In this document: positions 27,075 through 36,371 of the stretch, piece by piece
Layout: each line of letters opens with the position of its first letter
How positions within the stretch are numbered: position 1 is the stretch's first letter
Source: Anaerobranca californiensis DSM 14826
GTDB lineage: Bacteria; Bacillota; Proteinivoracia; Proteinivoracales; Proteinivoracaceae
DNA: 64,000 nt
Reading direction: 5' to 3'
Assembly (NCBI RefSeq): GCF_900142275.1
Contig: NZ_FRAI01000010.1
Coordinates: 22,765 to 86,764, forward strand
Notes under the pieces: model-generated
Databases searched by the model: none
What the model was told of the DNA's origin: nothing
What the model saw: only the letters and a program-made list of their open reading frames with translations
Made by a program: the position numbers and the translations under genes

Positions 27075-27629
27075 TTAGCATCTTTTAAATTTTGTAAGGG
27101 TAATGAAGTTAATTAACCCTAATAATAAACCTAATGTTAAAAAAGCACCTGGAGGCATTCCAAATATTGCCATAGAACCACTTAAAAATTCTCTGATTCC
27201 TCCAAGAACCGTTAAACTTAATGTAAAGCCTAACCCCATTCCAACGGCGTCTAAAATAGAAGGTAACACCGATTCTTTAGAAGCAAAGGCTTCAGCTCGA
27301 CCTAAAATTAAGCAGTTAACAACAATTAGTGGAATAAAGATTCCTAAGCTTTCATATAAGGTGTAGGCATAGGCTTCCATAAACATATCTACAATTGTAA
27401 CAAAAGTTGCTATTATTATTATAAAACTGGGAATTCTAACTGCACTAGGGATTAATTTTTTCACTAAAGAAACTATTATGTTTGAACAGATCAATACAAA
27501 GGTTGTAGCCATACCCATACCAAAACCATTAAAGGCACTGGTGGTTACAGCAAGGGTAGGACATAGACCAAGCAAAAGTCTAAAAACAGGATTTTCTTTA
27601 TATAAACCTTTAGTTAGTTCTCCTAACAT
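27075..27629 (-). CDS. rnfE: Rnf complex subunit RnfE
   Basis: A six-helix membrane subunit, paralogue of RnfA. Conserved Cys residues appear in [16 protein letters not shown] and [18 protein letters not shown], which pair with those of RnfA for the Fe-S centre. The frame extends to 27653, but AGGAGGTG lies 5 bases before the ATG at 27629, so that start is used (184 residues). It is 10 bases past the rnfG stop. Confidence 0.95.
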   Translation of the reverse strand: MLGELTKGLYKENPVFRLLLGLCPTLAVTTSAFNGFGMGMATTFVLICSNIIVSLVKKLIPSAVRIPSFIIIIATFVTIVDMFMEAYAYTLYESLGIFIPLIVVNCLILGRAEAFASKESVLPSILDAVGMGLGFTLSLTVLGGIREFLSGSMAIFGMPPGAFLTLGLLLGLINFITLTKFKRC

Positions 27630-27639
27630 GTTGCACCTC

Positions 27640-28746
27640 CTACTGTAGCCCACTGGTTAGGGCATTTTTTACCCCTTCTAAAATACCTTCTGCGGTTTTA
27701 GTAGCACCTGTTTTTACATCTACATCTTTGAGGTCAGTAGCCTCTAATAGTCTCTCCGTCATCTTTTCAACTGCTAAAGTTACATATTCAGGGGTATCTT
27801 CTTTAGCCTCTATAGTTACATCAACAATTCTTCCATCTTTAACTAATACTGTAACCTTTACTTCACCAAATAACCCTTGGCCAACTCCAACATATCTGCC
27901 ATTAGAAACTTCACTTAATACTACTGGATCTTCCTGTTCTTGATCACCGCCGAAAAATTGAGCTAAAGCATCCCTGATAGCTCCTTTAATACCATTAGAA
28001 GTAGCAGTTGCTCCAGATACAGCATCTACTTCTAAATTTTGCTGTTCAATAATAGCTTTGGGAATTCTATCAAAGGCTGGGTCAGATATTCCCGGTGTTT
28101 CATTATGGGATAAAACTTTAATATCCACTAATTTCCCACCTTTAATAGTAACTTCTACTTCTATATTTCCACCAAATCCTCTACCTACACCTTTATAAGT
28201 TCCATCGGGTACAATTGCAAAGTCGATTTCAGCAATTAAGCCTAACAATTTACCTAAGGTAGTTACAGCTTCATTAACACCTGCTAATAATCCTAAACTA
28301 GATGATGTAGCACCGGAAACTACGTCAAAGCTAATACCACTTTCCAAGCCCTGTCCTACAAACTCTTTAAGTTTGTCAGTTGTAAAAGCTCTATCACCAA
28401 GACCAGGTGTTTCACTATGGCTTAAAACTTCAACACCCGTTACTACCAAGTCAGTAGTTAAACCAACAATTATAACAATAGGTGATGAACCATATCCTTT
28501 AGCTTGAACTCTAATTACGTAACCTACATGCTCACTATTTTTATATGCTTTAAAATATTTAATTCCATTCTCCTCTACTTCTTCAAAGTCATCGGCATCA
28601 ATTATAGTTCCTAATGCTTGAACTAACCTTTGTCTTGCCCCTTCTTCAATAATTGGTGAAGTAATATTATTAACTACAGCAAGTAATCCACCGGCTATAG
28701 CGGCAATTAAGGTTAAGGTTACTATTAGACGAAAAATATTGTTCAT
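27640..28746 (-). CDS. rnfG: Rnf complex subunit RnfG with three FMN-binding domains
   Basis: RnfG normally carries one covalent FMN outside the membrane and is about 200 residues long. This one is 368 residues. After an N-terminal helix (about 7-26) there are three FMN-binding units, each ending in the ApbE acceptor motif Dxx[ST]GAT: DVVSGAT (141-147), DAVSGAT (241-247) and DVKTGAT (343-349). The predicted FMN-linked residues are Thr147, Thr247 and Thr349. Units one and two share the LSHxETPG segment (108-115 and 212-219). The frame is open throughout and one base overlaps rnfD, so the extra domains are genuinely part of RnfG. Confidence 0.93.
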   Translation of the reverse strand: MNNIFRLIVTLTLIAAIAGGLLAVVNNITSPIIEEGARQRLVQALGTIIDADDFEEVEENGIKYFKAYKNSEHVGYVIRVQAKGYGSSPIVIIVGLTTDLVVTGVEVLSHSETPGLGDRAFTTDKLKEFVGQGLESGISFDVVSGATSSSLGLLAGVNEAVTTLGKLLGLIAEIDFAIVPDGTYKGVGRGFGGNIEVEVTIKGGKLVDIKVLSHNETPGISDPAFDRIPKAIIEQQNLEVDAVSGATATSNGIKGAIRDALAQFFGGDQEQEDPVVLSEVSNGRYVGVGQGLFGEVKVTVLVKDGRIVDVTIEAKEDTPEYVTLAVEKMTERLLEATDLKDVDVKTGATKTAEGILEGVKNALTSGLQ

Positions 28747-29723
28747 TACTTCGTCACCTCCCCAAAGGTTCGAGGTATTGTAAATTTATCTAGTATTGGA
28801 GTTAAAGCATTCATAAATAGGATAGCAAAGGTTGCACCTTCTGGTAGTTGTCCATGATATCTGATTAAAATTAAGATAAGACCACAACCAATTCCATAAT
28901 ACAACCTACCTTTTTTAGTGGTTGGAGAAGTTACATAGCAAGTTGCCATGAAAATAGCAGCTAAGAGTGCTGTACCGGCAAACCATTGGAATAGCACTTC
29001 CTTTATTGCCACTTGAATGAAATCAGGTGTAAATCCTTGAGAAATAGCTACATAAAAGACAGAATAAACACCCATAGCTCCTAAAAAGCCTCCAGGAATT
29101 CTCCAATCAATATGTCCTTTAGCTAATAGATAAAAACCACCAATTAATATTGCTAAAGCTGAAGTTTCACCTAAACTACCTGGTATATATCCTATAAACA
29201 TATCAAATAAGCTGTAATCTGGTGCACTAGGTGCTAAAGCTGTTGCAGCAGTTACTGCATCAACTCCAGGAGTAATCCAACTACCAGTCATGATTACCGG
29301 AAAGGAAGTTACTAAAAAAGCTCTTCCCACTAAAGCAGGGTTAAAAGGATTTTTACCTAAACCACCAAAAACATGTTTGCCAATTAAAATTGCCACTGCT
29401 GAACCTAAAGCAGCAAGCCATAAATACTGGGTTTCTCTCCCAATAACTGGCGGTAGACTTAAACCTAGTAAAATTCCAGTGATAGCAGCAGAACCATCAC
29501 CGAAGAACTTTCTAATACTTATTTTTTCATGTAATACAATTGCTTCAAAGAATAATGCAGTAAAAGTACTTATAAATAATATATAAACAGCGGCCATCCC
29601 ATAAAAAATTATAGAAGCTAGCATTACAGGGACTAAAGCAACTATAACATCCCACATGATGTAATTTATATCTCTAGGACTTCTAATATGGGGAGATGGG
29701 CCAACTACAAACTTATCCTTCAT
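28746..29723 (-). CDS. rnfD: Rnf complex subunit RnfD
   Basis: A membrane subunit with about nine helices and one covalent FMN. The ApbE acceptor-like motif DAVTAAT is at residues 155-161 (Thr161). GKNPFNPALVGRAFLV and IRYHGQLPEGATFAILFMNA are typical RnfD/NqrB blocks. The 325-residue length is normal. It overlaps rnfG by one base. Confidence 0.95.
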   Translation of the reverse strand: MKDKFVVGPSPHIRSPRDINYIMWDVIVALVPVMLASIIFYGMAAVYILFISTFTALFFEAIVLHEKISIRKFFGDGSAAITGILLGLSLPPVIGRETQYLWLAALGSAVAILIGKHVFGGLGKNPFNPALVGRAFLVTSFPVIMTGSWITPGVDAVTAATALAPSAPDYSLFDMFIGYIPGSLGETSALAILIGGFYLLAKGHIDWRIPGGFLGAMGVYSVFYVAISQGFTPDFIQVAIKEVLFQWFAGTALLAAIFMATCYVTSPTTKKGRLYYGIGCGLILILIRYHGQLPEGATFAILFMNALTPILDKFTIPRTFGEVTK

Positions 29724-29741
29724 CTGTCGATTCCCTCCTCG

Positions 29742-31031
29742 TTATTTACTTGCTTTTTTAGAGTTTACTTGCCATTTACCTTGTCTGATTAGATGAATCA
29801 ATGGTATCCTTGATGGACATACATAAGAACAGCAGCCACATTCTATACAGTTAAATAAATTTAAGTTTTCAGCCTCTTCTAACATACCCTTCCTAGCATA
29901 GTTAGCTAGATAATTAGGCATTAAATACATAGGACATGCATCAACACAACGGGCACATTTAATACAAGTTTTTTCTTCAACTAATTCAACTTCTGATTCA
30001 GTTAACACTAATATTCCAGAAGTTCCTTTAGTTACCACTTCATCTAAATCTGCAACAGCTCTACCCATCATTGGACCACCAGCAATTATTTTAGCAGCAT
30101 CTTCCGTCAGACCACCACATTGCTCAATAACTTCCCTAAAGGTAGTGCCAATTTTTACAATAAGGTTTTTCGGTTCTTTAACACCTTTTCCAGTAACGGT
30201 TAGACCCCTTTCAAAAAGAGGTTTACCTTCTCTGATTGCATCAGCTACAGCTGCCGCTGTATAGACATTATTTACTAATGCACCGATATCTACTGGCAGT
30301 CCCCCTACTGGAACTTCTTTATCAAGAACTGCTTTTATCAGCTGTTTTTCTCCACCTTGTGGATACTTTACTTCAAGGCTTACTAATTCTATATTATTAT
30401 AATTTTTAATAGCCTCTGATATAGCCTCAATGGCTTGAGGTTTATTTTCCTCAATGGCTATATAACCTTTTTCAGCTCCTGTAGCCTTAAGCAAAGCCCT
30501 TAAACCATAAACTACTTTTTCTGCCTGTTCTGTCATAATTCTATCATCGATTGTTAAATAAGGTTCACACTCAGCACCATTTAAGATTATAGTCTCAAAT
30601 TTTTTACCTTCAGGTGGAGTAAGTTTTACATGTGTTGGAAATGCGGCACCACCCATACCGACAATTCCCCCTTCTTTAACTATCCCTTTAATTTCATCGG
30701 CAGTTAAAGAATCGATATCTCTCTTGTTTTCAGAAAGGAACTCTTCCCTACTTTCTCCTTCAATGACAATATACTTGTCAGTAACTTCCACCACTTTCCC
30801 TGAAATACTTGAGTGAATTGGTGCAGAAATAAATTTTTCAGTATCTCCTATCTTTTGACCTACCACCACATCTTGTCCTTTTTCTACTAAAGGCTGACAT
30901 GGTGCTCCAATGTGTTGTTGAAGTAAAATCTTAACTCTTTTTGGGGTATCCATTCTTTCAATTGCTTTATCTTTTGAAAGCTCTTTGTTGTATAAAGGAT
31001 GGATTCCACCAGGAAAACTTTTCTTTTTCAA
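29742..31031 (-). CDS. rnfC: Rnf complex subunit RnfC (NADH-binding)
   Basis: A peripheral NADH-binding subunit with FMN and two 4Fe-4S clusters. The N-terminal barrel has FPGGIHPLYNKEL, the Rossmann-like region contains GMGGAAFPTHVKL, and the C-terminus has CIKCARCVDACP and CIECGCCSYVCPS. A GTG start at 31040 would lie within AAGGGGTGAT, which looks like the ribosome site for the TTG at 31031, so TTG is chosen (429 residues). It is the first gene of rnfCDGEAB. Confidence 0.93.
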   Translation of the reverse strand: MKKKSFPGGIHPLYNKELSKDKAIERMDTPKRVKILLQQHIGAPCQPLVEKGQDVVVGQKIGDTEKFISAPIHSSISGKVVEVTDKYIVIEGESREEFLSENKRDIDSLTADEIKGIVKEGGIVGMGGAAFPTHVKLTPPEGKKFETIILNGAECEPYLTIDDRIMTEQAEKVVYGLRALLKATGAEKGYIAIEENKPQAIEAISEAIKNYNNIELVSLEVKYPQGGEKQLIKAVLDKEVPVGGLPVDIGALVNNVYTAAAVADAIREGKPLFERGLTVTGKGVKEPKNLIVKIGTTFREVIEQCGGLTEDAAKIIAGGPMMGRAVADLDEVVTKGTSGILVLTESEVELVEEKTCIKCARCVDACPMYLMPNYLANYARKGMLEEAENLNLFNCIECGCCSYVCPSRIPLIHLIRQGKWQVNSKKASK

Positions 31032-31064
31032 GTATATCACCCCTTTATTAAATCTTTTCTTTTT

Positions 31065-31085
31065 AAAAAATCTTCCAATGGAAGA
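31065..31085 (-). terminator. Terminator-like hairpin in the rnfC leader
   Basis: On the minus strand TCTTCC-ATT-GGAAGA (31071-31085) is immediately followed by TTTTTT (31065-31070), 34 bases before the rnfC start. It could end transcripts coming from aspA or act as an attenuator for rnf. The rest of the 31086-31317 gap is AT-rich and shows nothing I can name, apart from a TATAAT-like hexamer around 31130 without a good -35. Confidence 0.4.
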
Positions 31086-31317
31086 CTTTATTATTAAATT
31101 AAAATGTCTTTAATACATTTTTTTGATAATTATAATAGGTCAGTGAATGCATTAACTTACACAAACAATAACACAAAAAAGGGACGGGATTTACCGCCTA
31201 TACTATTTATTAGTAAATATATCTACTAAGAGATTTAATTCATTACTTTTATAATAATACTTTCTCCTTGTAAATTCAACCTAATTCTTTGAGATTAGAT
31301 CAAATAGGAAAATATTG

Positions 31318-32733
31318 CTATTTATCAAGTAGTTCCTTGCCGGCTATTCCCGGTTTTGTCATTTCATAGGGGTTGAGAATTATTTCTAACTCTTCTTCAG
31401 TCAATATACCCCTTTCTAAAACTATTTCCCTTACAGAACGGCCGGTAGCTAAAGCCTCTTTTGCCACTTGGGAGGCAGTTTCATATCCAACATGGGGATT
31501 GATGGCTGTTACTATTCCTATACTTTTTTGTACTAATTCTTGACATCTATCTATATTTGCAGTAATTCCTTTTACACATTTTTCTGTGAATACAGTTACA
31601 ACATTTCTTAAAATTTCAAGGGACTGCAATAAATTAAAGGTCAACACCGGCTCCATGACATTTAGTTCTAATTGCCCTGCTTCTGAAGCTAAGGAAATTG
31701 TATGATCATTACCAATAATTTGAAATGCCACTTGATTTACTACCTCTGCCATTACAGGGTTAACTTTACCAGGCATAATTGACGAACCCGGTTGAACTGG
31801 GGGAAGGTTTATCTCATTAAACCCACATTTAGGACCAGAAGCTAGTAGTCTTAGATCATTAGCTATTTTGGATAAGTTTACTGCACAAATTTTTAAAGCA
31901 GAGGAAACATGTACATAACTATCGGTATTTTGGGTTGCATCTACTAAATTTTCTGCTCCATATAAATCAAAACCAGTATTTTCCCTTAATTTTCGTACTA
32001 CTAAATCTATATACTGAGGATCTGCATTTAGTCCCGTTCCAATGGCCGTTGCCCCCATATTAATTTCTTTTAATTCTTCTAAGGTATTTTTTATCCTTTT
32101 AATATCTCTAGATATTAGACGGGCATATGCACCAAACTCTTGACCAAGTCTAATAGGTACCGCGTCTTGTAAATGGGTCCTACCCATTTTTAATATACCA
32201 TTAAATTCCTCTTCTTTTTCCTTTAAAGCATTTACTAAATTGTTCAAAGCTTGAACTACTCCATCTGCTAAAGATAAACAAGATAATCTAATAGCGGTAG
32301 GAAAAACATCATTAGTTGATTGAGCCATATTTACATGGGTATTAGGTGAAACAATAAGGTAGTCGCCTTTTTTACCTCCTAATAGCTCAATAGCCCGATT
32401 TGCTATTACTTCATTGGCATTCATATTAAAGGATGTTCCTGCTCCACCTTGAATTACATCTACTACAAATTGATCATGGAATTTCCCAGATAAAATTTCA
32501 TCTGAAGCCATTACAATTGCATCTGCTATTTTTTTGTTTAAACGTCCAACTTCATAATTAGCTTGAGCTGCCGCCTTTTTAATGTGGGCTAAAGCAATAA
32601 TCAAGTTTTTGTGGGGTTTATAGCCCGTTATTGGAAAGTTTTCCAAAGCCCTCTGGGTTTGTATTCCATAATACACATCTTCCCTTATTTCCCTTTCCCC
32701 TAGTAAGTCTTTCTCAATTCTATAGGATGCCAC
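31318..32733 (-). CDS. aspA: Aspartate ammonia-lyase
   Basis: Converts aspartate to fumarate and ammonia. The fumarase/aspartase superfamily signature GSSIMPGKVNPVMAEVVNQV and the TNDVFPTAIRLSC and GRTHLQDAVPIRLGQEFGAY blocks are intact. The N-terminus YRIEKDLLGEREI and the 471-residue length favour aspartase over class II fumarase. It starts with GTG, preceded by AAGGAGG. It lies downstream of rex after a ~95-base gap. Confidence 0.9.
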   Translation of the reverse strand: MASYRIEKDLLGEREIREDVYYGIQTQRALENFPITGYKPHKNLIIALAHIKKAAAQANYEVGRLNKKIADAIVMASDEILSGKFHDQFVVDVIQGGAGTSFNMNANEVIANRAIELLGGKKGDYLIVSPNTHVNMAQSTNDVFPTAIRLSCLSLADGVVQALNNLVNALKEKEEEFNGILKMGRTHLQDAVPIRLGQEFGAYARLISRDIKRIKNTLEELKEINMGATAIGTGLNADPQYIDLVVRKLRENTGFDLYGAENLVDATQNTDSYVHVSSALKICAVNLSKIANDLRLLASGPKCGFNEINLPPVQPGSSIMPGKVNPVMAEVVNQVAFQIIGNDHTISLASEAGQLELNVMEPVLTFNLLQSLEILRNVVTVFTEKCVKGITANIDRCQELVQKSIGIVTAINPHVGYETASQVAKEALATGRSVREIVLERGILTEEELEIILNPYEMTKPGIAGKELLDK

Positions 32734-32827
32734 CTTTTTTGCCTCCTTAAAATGTTTTATCCCTTACTATATTCTCCTTATTAATTTAAAATCCTGCTAT
32801 AGTGATATAGTTTAAATTATTTTACAA

Positions 32828-33448
32828 TTATAGATAATATGCAAGGGATTGAAGTTCTGTTGTAACATCGGCATTTTGAACTTTAATTCCCGGTGGAACT
32901 TGAATTAAAGTAGGGGCAAAATTTAATATTACTTTTATTCCACAATCTATTAACTGATCAGCTACCCCTTGAGCTGCCTGGGCAGGCACTGCAATTATTG
33001 CCATCTTTATATTTAACTCTTTAACCACTTTAGAAAGATCTTCCATGGGATGAACTACTAAATTGCCGATTTTTTGTCCTACTTTTGCTGGATGTCCATC
33101 GAAAATGGCCACAATTTTTGTACTGGTATTTTGATACCTGTTATATTGACAAAGGGCAGCCCCTAAATTACCAACTCCCACCAAAGCTATATTTATTTGT
33201 TTATCTAGTCCTAAAATAGAAATTAACTTTTCAGCAAGTTCTGTAACCCTATATCCCATACCCTTTACACCAAAATCACCAAAAATAGATAAATCCTTTC
33301 TAATCTGAGCAGGATTTAGATTTAAATCTTCACCCATTTGTTGTGATGATACTGTATCAATATCCCTTTCCATAAGTTGCTGTAAATACCGTAAATATAT
33401 AGGTAATCTTTTTATTACCACATCTGGTATTTTATGAATTTTAGTCAT
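32828..33448 (-). CDS. rex: Redox-sensing transcriptional repressor Rex
   Basis: Rex senses the NADH/NAD+ ratio and represses fermentation and respiration genes when NADH is low. The N-terminal winged helix (IPDVVIKRLPIYLRYLQQL, SSQQMGEDLNLNPAQIRKDLS) precedes a Rossmann domain with VGVGNLGAALCQY. The C-terminal swapped helix ends the 206-residue protein. A Rex-like box overlaps its presumed promoter at 33542-33559, which would mean autoregulation. Confidence 0.95.
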   Translation of the reverse strand: MTKIHKIPDVVIKRLPIYLRYLQQLMERDIDTVSSQQMGEDLNLNPAQIRKDLSIFGDFGVKGMGYRVTELAEKLISILGLDKQINIALVGVGNLGAALCQYNRYQNTSTKIVAIFDGHPAKVGQKIGNLVVHPMEDLSKVVKELNIKMAIIAVPAQAAQGVADQLIDCGIKVILNFAPTLIQVPPGIKVQNADVTTELQSLAYYL

Positions 33449-33518
33449 CTAACTTCCCCCTTAAATCACTTATTAAATTTATTAATTATTTAGATTATAG
33501 AAAGAATCCTTTGATTAA

Positions 33519-33559
33519 ATAGTACCATATTTCCTTAGATATTGTAAATATTTTACCAT
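33519..33559 (-). promoter_or_regulatory. Candidate rex promoter with overlapping Rex-like box
   Basis: On the minus strand there is TTTACA (33543-33548), an 18-base spacer and TACTAT (33519-33524). The -35 is inside an imperfect palindrome that reads TTGTAAATATTTTACCA on the plus strand (33542-33558), close to the TTGTTAA-N4-TTAACAA Rex consensus at 11 of 14 positions. The match is by eye only. Confidence 0.35.
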
Positions 33560-33627
33560 GAAATATATAAAGAATGTGAAAAAAATATCATTTGTTTTTC
33601 GTATTGCGATATAAAAACTTTATAGCA

Positions 33628-33662
33628 ACAAAAAAATAAGAGGCCTATAGGGCCCCTTATTT
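33628..33662 (-). terminator. Intrinsic terminator overlapping the fdhA stop
   Basis: A 12-bp stem with one mismatch (33634-33645 with 33651-33662) has a 5-base loop and is followed on the minus strand by TTTTTTT. It includes the fdhA stop codon and ends the ten-gene operon. Confidence 0.85.
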
Positions 33663-36345
33663 AAAGTTTTTCAATCCGTACAGCACAGGATTTTAGTTCT
33701 GGAGTTTTAGAGATAGGGTCTAAGGCTGGGTTTGTTAAAAAGTTTACTGCTGATTCAGCGAAGTGGAAGGTCATAAATACTACTTTAGGTGCTACTTTTT
33801 CGGTAAGTTGAACTTTAGTAGTTATTTCTCCCCTTCTAGATATAACCTTAACTGTTTCCCCATCTTCTATACCTAACTCTTTTGCAGTAATTGGGTTAAT
33901 TTCTAATAATTCTTGGTCTTTATAAGCTTTTAAACCTTTCGCCCTTCTAGTCATTGAACCTGAATGGTAGTGATACAAGTTACGTCCTGTTGTAAGGATT
34001 AGTGGATATTCTTCATCAGGTAATTCTTGGGAATCTCTATGCTCTACTGGAATAAATTTACCTTTACCTATTGGGAAGGTATCTTTATGAAGGGTAGGAG
34101 TACCTGGGTGGTCTAATGTTGGACATGGCCAATGTAAACCAACTTTGTCAATTCTTTCATAGTTGATTCCACCATAAGAAGGAGTAACTTTAGAAATTTC
34201 AGCCATAATATCTTCTGGTTTTTGATAGTTCCAATTTGCTCCTAAGGAGTTAGCAATTTTAGTTATAATCATCCAATCTGGTTTAGATTCTCCCCTAGGA
34301 GTTATAGCTTGACGAACCCTTTGAACCCTTCTTTCAGTATTAGTAAATGTTCCGTCTTTTTCAGCAAAGGTAGCTGCAGGAAGTACTACATCGGCAAGTT
34401 GAGCTGTTTCGGTCATAAAGATATCTTGTACAACTAAGAAATCTAGATTATTAAGAGCTTCAATTACATGGTTAGAATCTGGATCTGTTAATACTGGGTT
34501 CTCTCCCATAATGTACATCGCTCTAACTGTTTTATCCATTGCTCCATGGAGCATTCCTGAGATAGTTAGGCCAGGTTTATCTGACAAAGTAACTCCCCAT
34601 GCTTGTTCAAATTTAGCTTTAACATCAGGATTAGCAACAGCTTGGTATCCTGGGTACACAACAGGTAATGCACCCATATCACAAGCTCCTTGAACGTTAT
34701 TTTGTCCCCTTAATGGGTTAACCCCTGCATTTTCTCTACCTACATTACCTGTAGCTAAGGCTAAGTTAGAGATAGCAAATACAGTATCAACACCAGTGGT
34801 ATGTTGGGTTATACCCATGCAATAGTAAATTCCTGCTCCATCAGCTTCAGCAAAAATCCTTGCAGCTTTTTCAATATCTTGTGGGTTAACTCCACAGATT
34901 TTTGCCACTTTTTCTGGTGTATAATCTTTTACAGCTTCTTTCACCGCTTCAAAGTTTTCAGTTCTTCTTTCAATGAAGTCTTTATCTACTAAACCATCTC
35001 TAATGATTACATGCAATAGACCGTTTAAAATAGCAAGGTTAGTACCTGGTCTAATTTGTAGGAAAACATCGGCATATTTTGTCAGTTCTATCCTTCTTGG
35101 ATCAATTACCACAAGTTTAGCACCTTTTTTCACTGCTTTTTTAATCTTTAAAGCTGTGATTGGATGGGTCTCGGTAGTGTTTGAACCTATTACTAATAAC
35201 CCTTTGTTATTTTCGATTTCACCTAGAGCGTTTGTCATTGCACCGCTACCTAATGAAGTGGCTAGACCAGCCACAGTTGGGGCGTGTCAGAGACGGGCAC
35301 AGTGATCAATATTATTAGTACCTAAAACTGCTCTGAATAATTTTTGGAATGCAAAATTATCTTCATTGGTAACCCTAGCAGAAGCTAAGCCTGCAAAGGC
35401 GTCAGAGCCATATTTTTCTTTAATTTCTTTAAACTTTGTGCTAATTAATTCTATTGCTTCCTCCCAAGTAGCTTCTTGGAATTTGCCATCTTTTTTGATT
35501 AAAGGTTTTTTTAGACGGTCTGGACTGTTTACGAAATCCCAACCAAAACGACCTTTTACACAAAGGTGTCCACCATTAACTGGACTATCAAAATATGAAC
35601 TCACACCTACGATTTCATCATTTTTAACTTCCAAATAGAAGTTACAACCAACACCACAGTAAGAACAGGTTGTTAAAACTTTTTTAGTTTCCCAAGCCCT
35701 AGCTTTTCCTTTTGAAATTTTAGAGGTTAAGGCACCTGTTGGGCAAACAGACATACATTGACCACAATATACACAGTTACCGGCATCTAGATCTTTATTA
35801 AAAGGTGCAGAAATTGTAGTGTCAAAACCGCGGTTTGCAAAATCTATAACATTGTTGCCTTGTACTTCATCACAGATTTTTACACAGGCACCACATAAAA
35901 TACACTTTTCATAATCCCTTTGAATGAATGGGTTGTTATCATCTACATGTCTTTTGCTTACTGCTCCTTCAAACCTTGAATCTTCTACACCGTAGTCATA
36001 GCAATAATCCATCAATTTACAATTACCAGCAGCTTCACAGGTCATACAATCCTTCGGATGGTTTGCAAGGAGTAATTCTAAAATATGCTGACGGGATTTT
36101 ATCACTTTTTCACTTTTTGTATTTATTACCATACCCTCTTGTACTGGATAAACGCAGGAAGCAGGTAAATTTTTATGACCTTCTATTTCTACAACACAAA
36201 TTCTACAAGAACCGGTATTACTTATTGCAGGGTGATGACAAAGGGTTGGAATTTCAATCCCTGCCAATTTAGCAGCTTCCAATACAGTACTGTTTTTAGG
36301 AACAGAAACTTTCTTTCCATCTATTATGATTGATACATGTTCCAT
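33661..36345 (-). CDS. fdhA: Selenocysteine formate dehydrogenase, NuoG-like large subunit
   Basis: Oxidises formate or reduces CO2 at a Mo/W-bis-pterin site. The N-terminus is NuoG-like: a 2Fe-2S site (Cys36, 47, 50, 64), a His-Cys 4Fe-4S site (HPKDCMTCEAAGNC) and two ferredoxin clusters (CILCGACVKIC, CVYCGQCMSVCP). The molybdopterin part follows (CSYCGVGCNFYLEV). An in-frame UGA at 35287-35289 sits in NNIDHCARL-U-HAPTVAG, the known selenocysteine position, and a SECIS hairpin follows 12 bases later. Read through, the product is 894 residues. An ATG at 36345 behind AAAGGAAGTG is preferred over the one at 36363. Simple gene calling would split it in two. Confidence 0.93.
35258..35274 (-). promoter_or_regulatory. 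Bacterial SECIS hairpin for selenocysteine insertion
   Basis: On the minus strand GTGGCT-GGTCT-AGCCAC forms a perfect 6-bp stem whose loop is GGUCU, like the SelB-binding loop of E. coli fdhF. It starts 12 bases after the UGA, close to the spacing known for fdhF. It lies inside the coding sequence. Confidence 0.9.
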
Positions 36346-36371
36346 TTCATCACTTCCTTTCATCTACTGTA

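Noticed and set aside
31086..31317. Rex operator in the rnf-aspA gap
   Set aside because: TTGTGTAAGTTAAT-like bits are present on the minus strand, but the half-site spacing does not fit the Rex palindrome.
35274..35289. Frameshift or stop that splits the formate dehydrogenase into two genes
   Set aside because: The frame is the same on both sides, the UGA is at the known selenocysteine site, and a SECIS hairpin follows. It is one gene.
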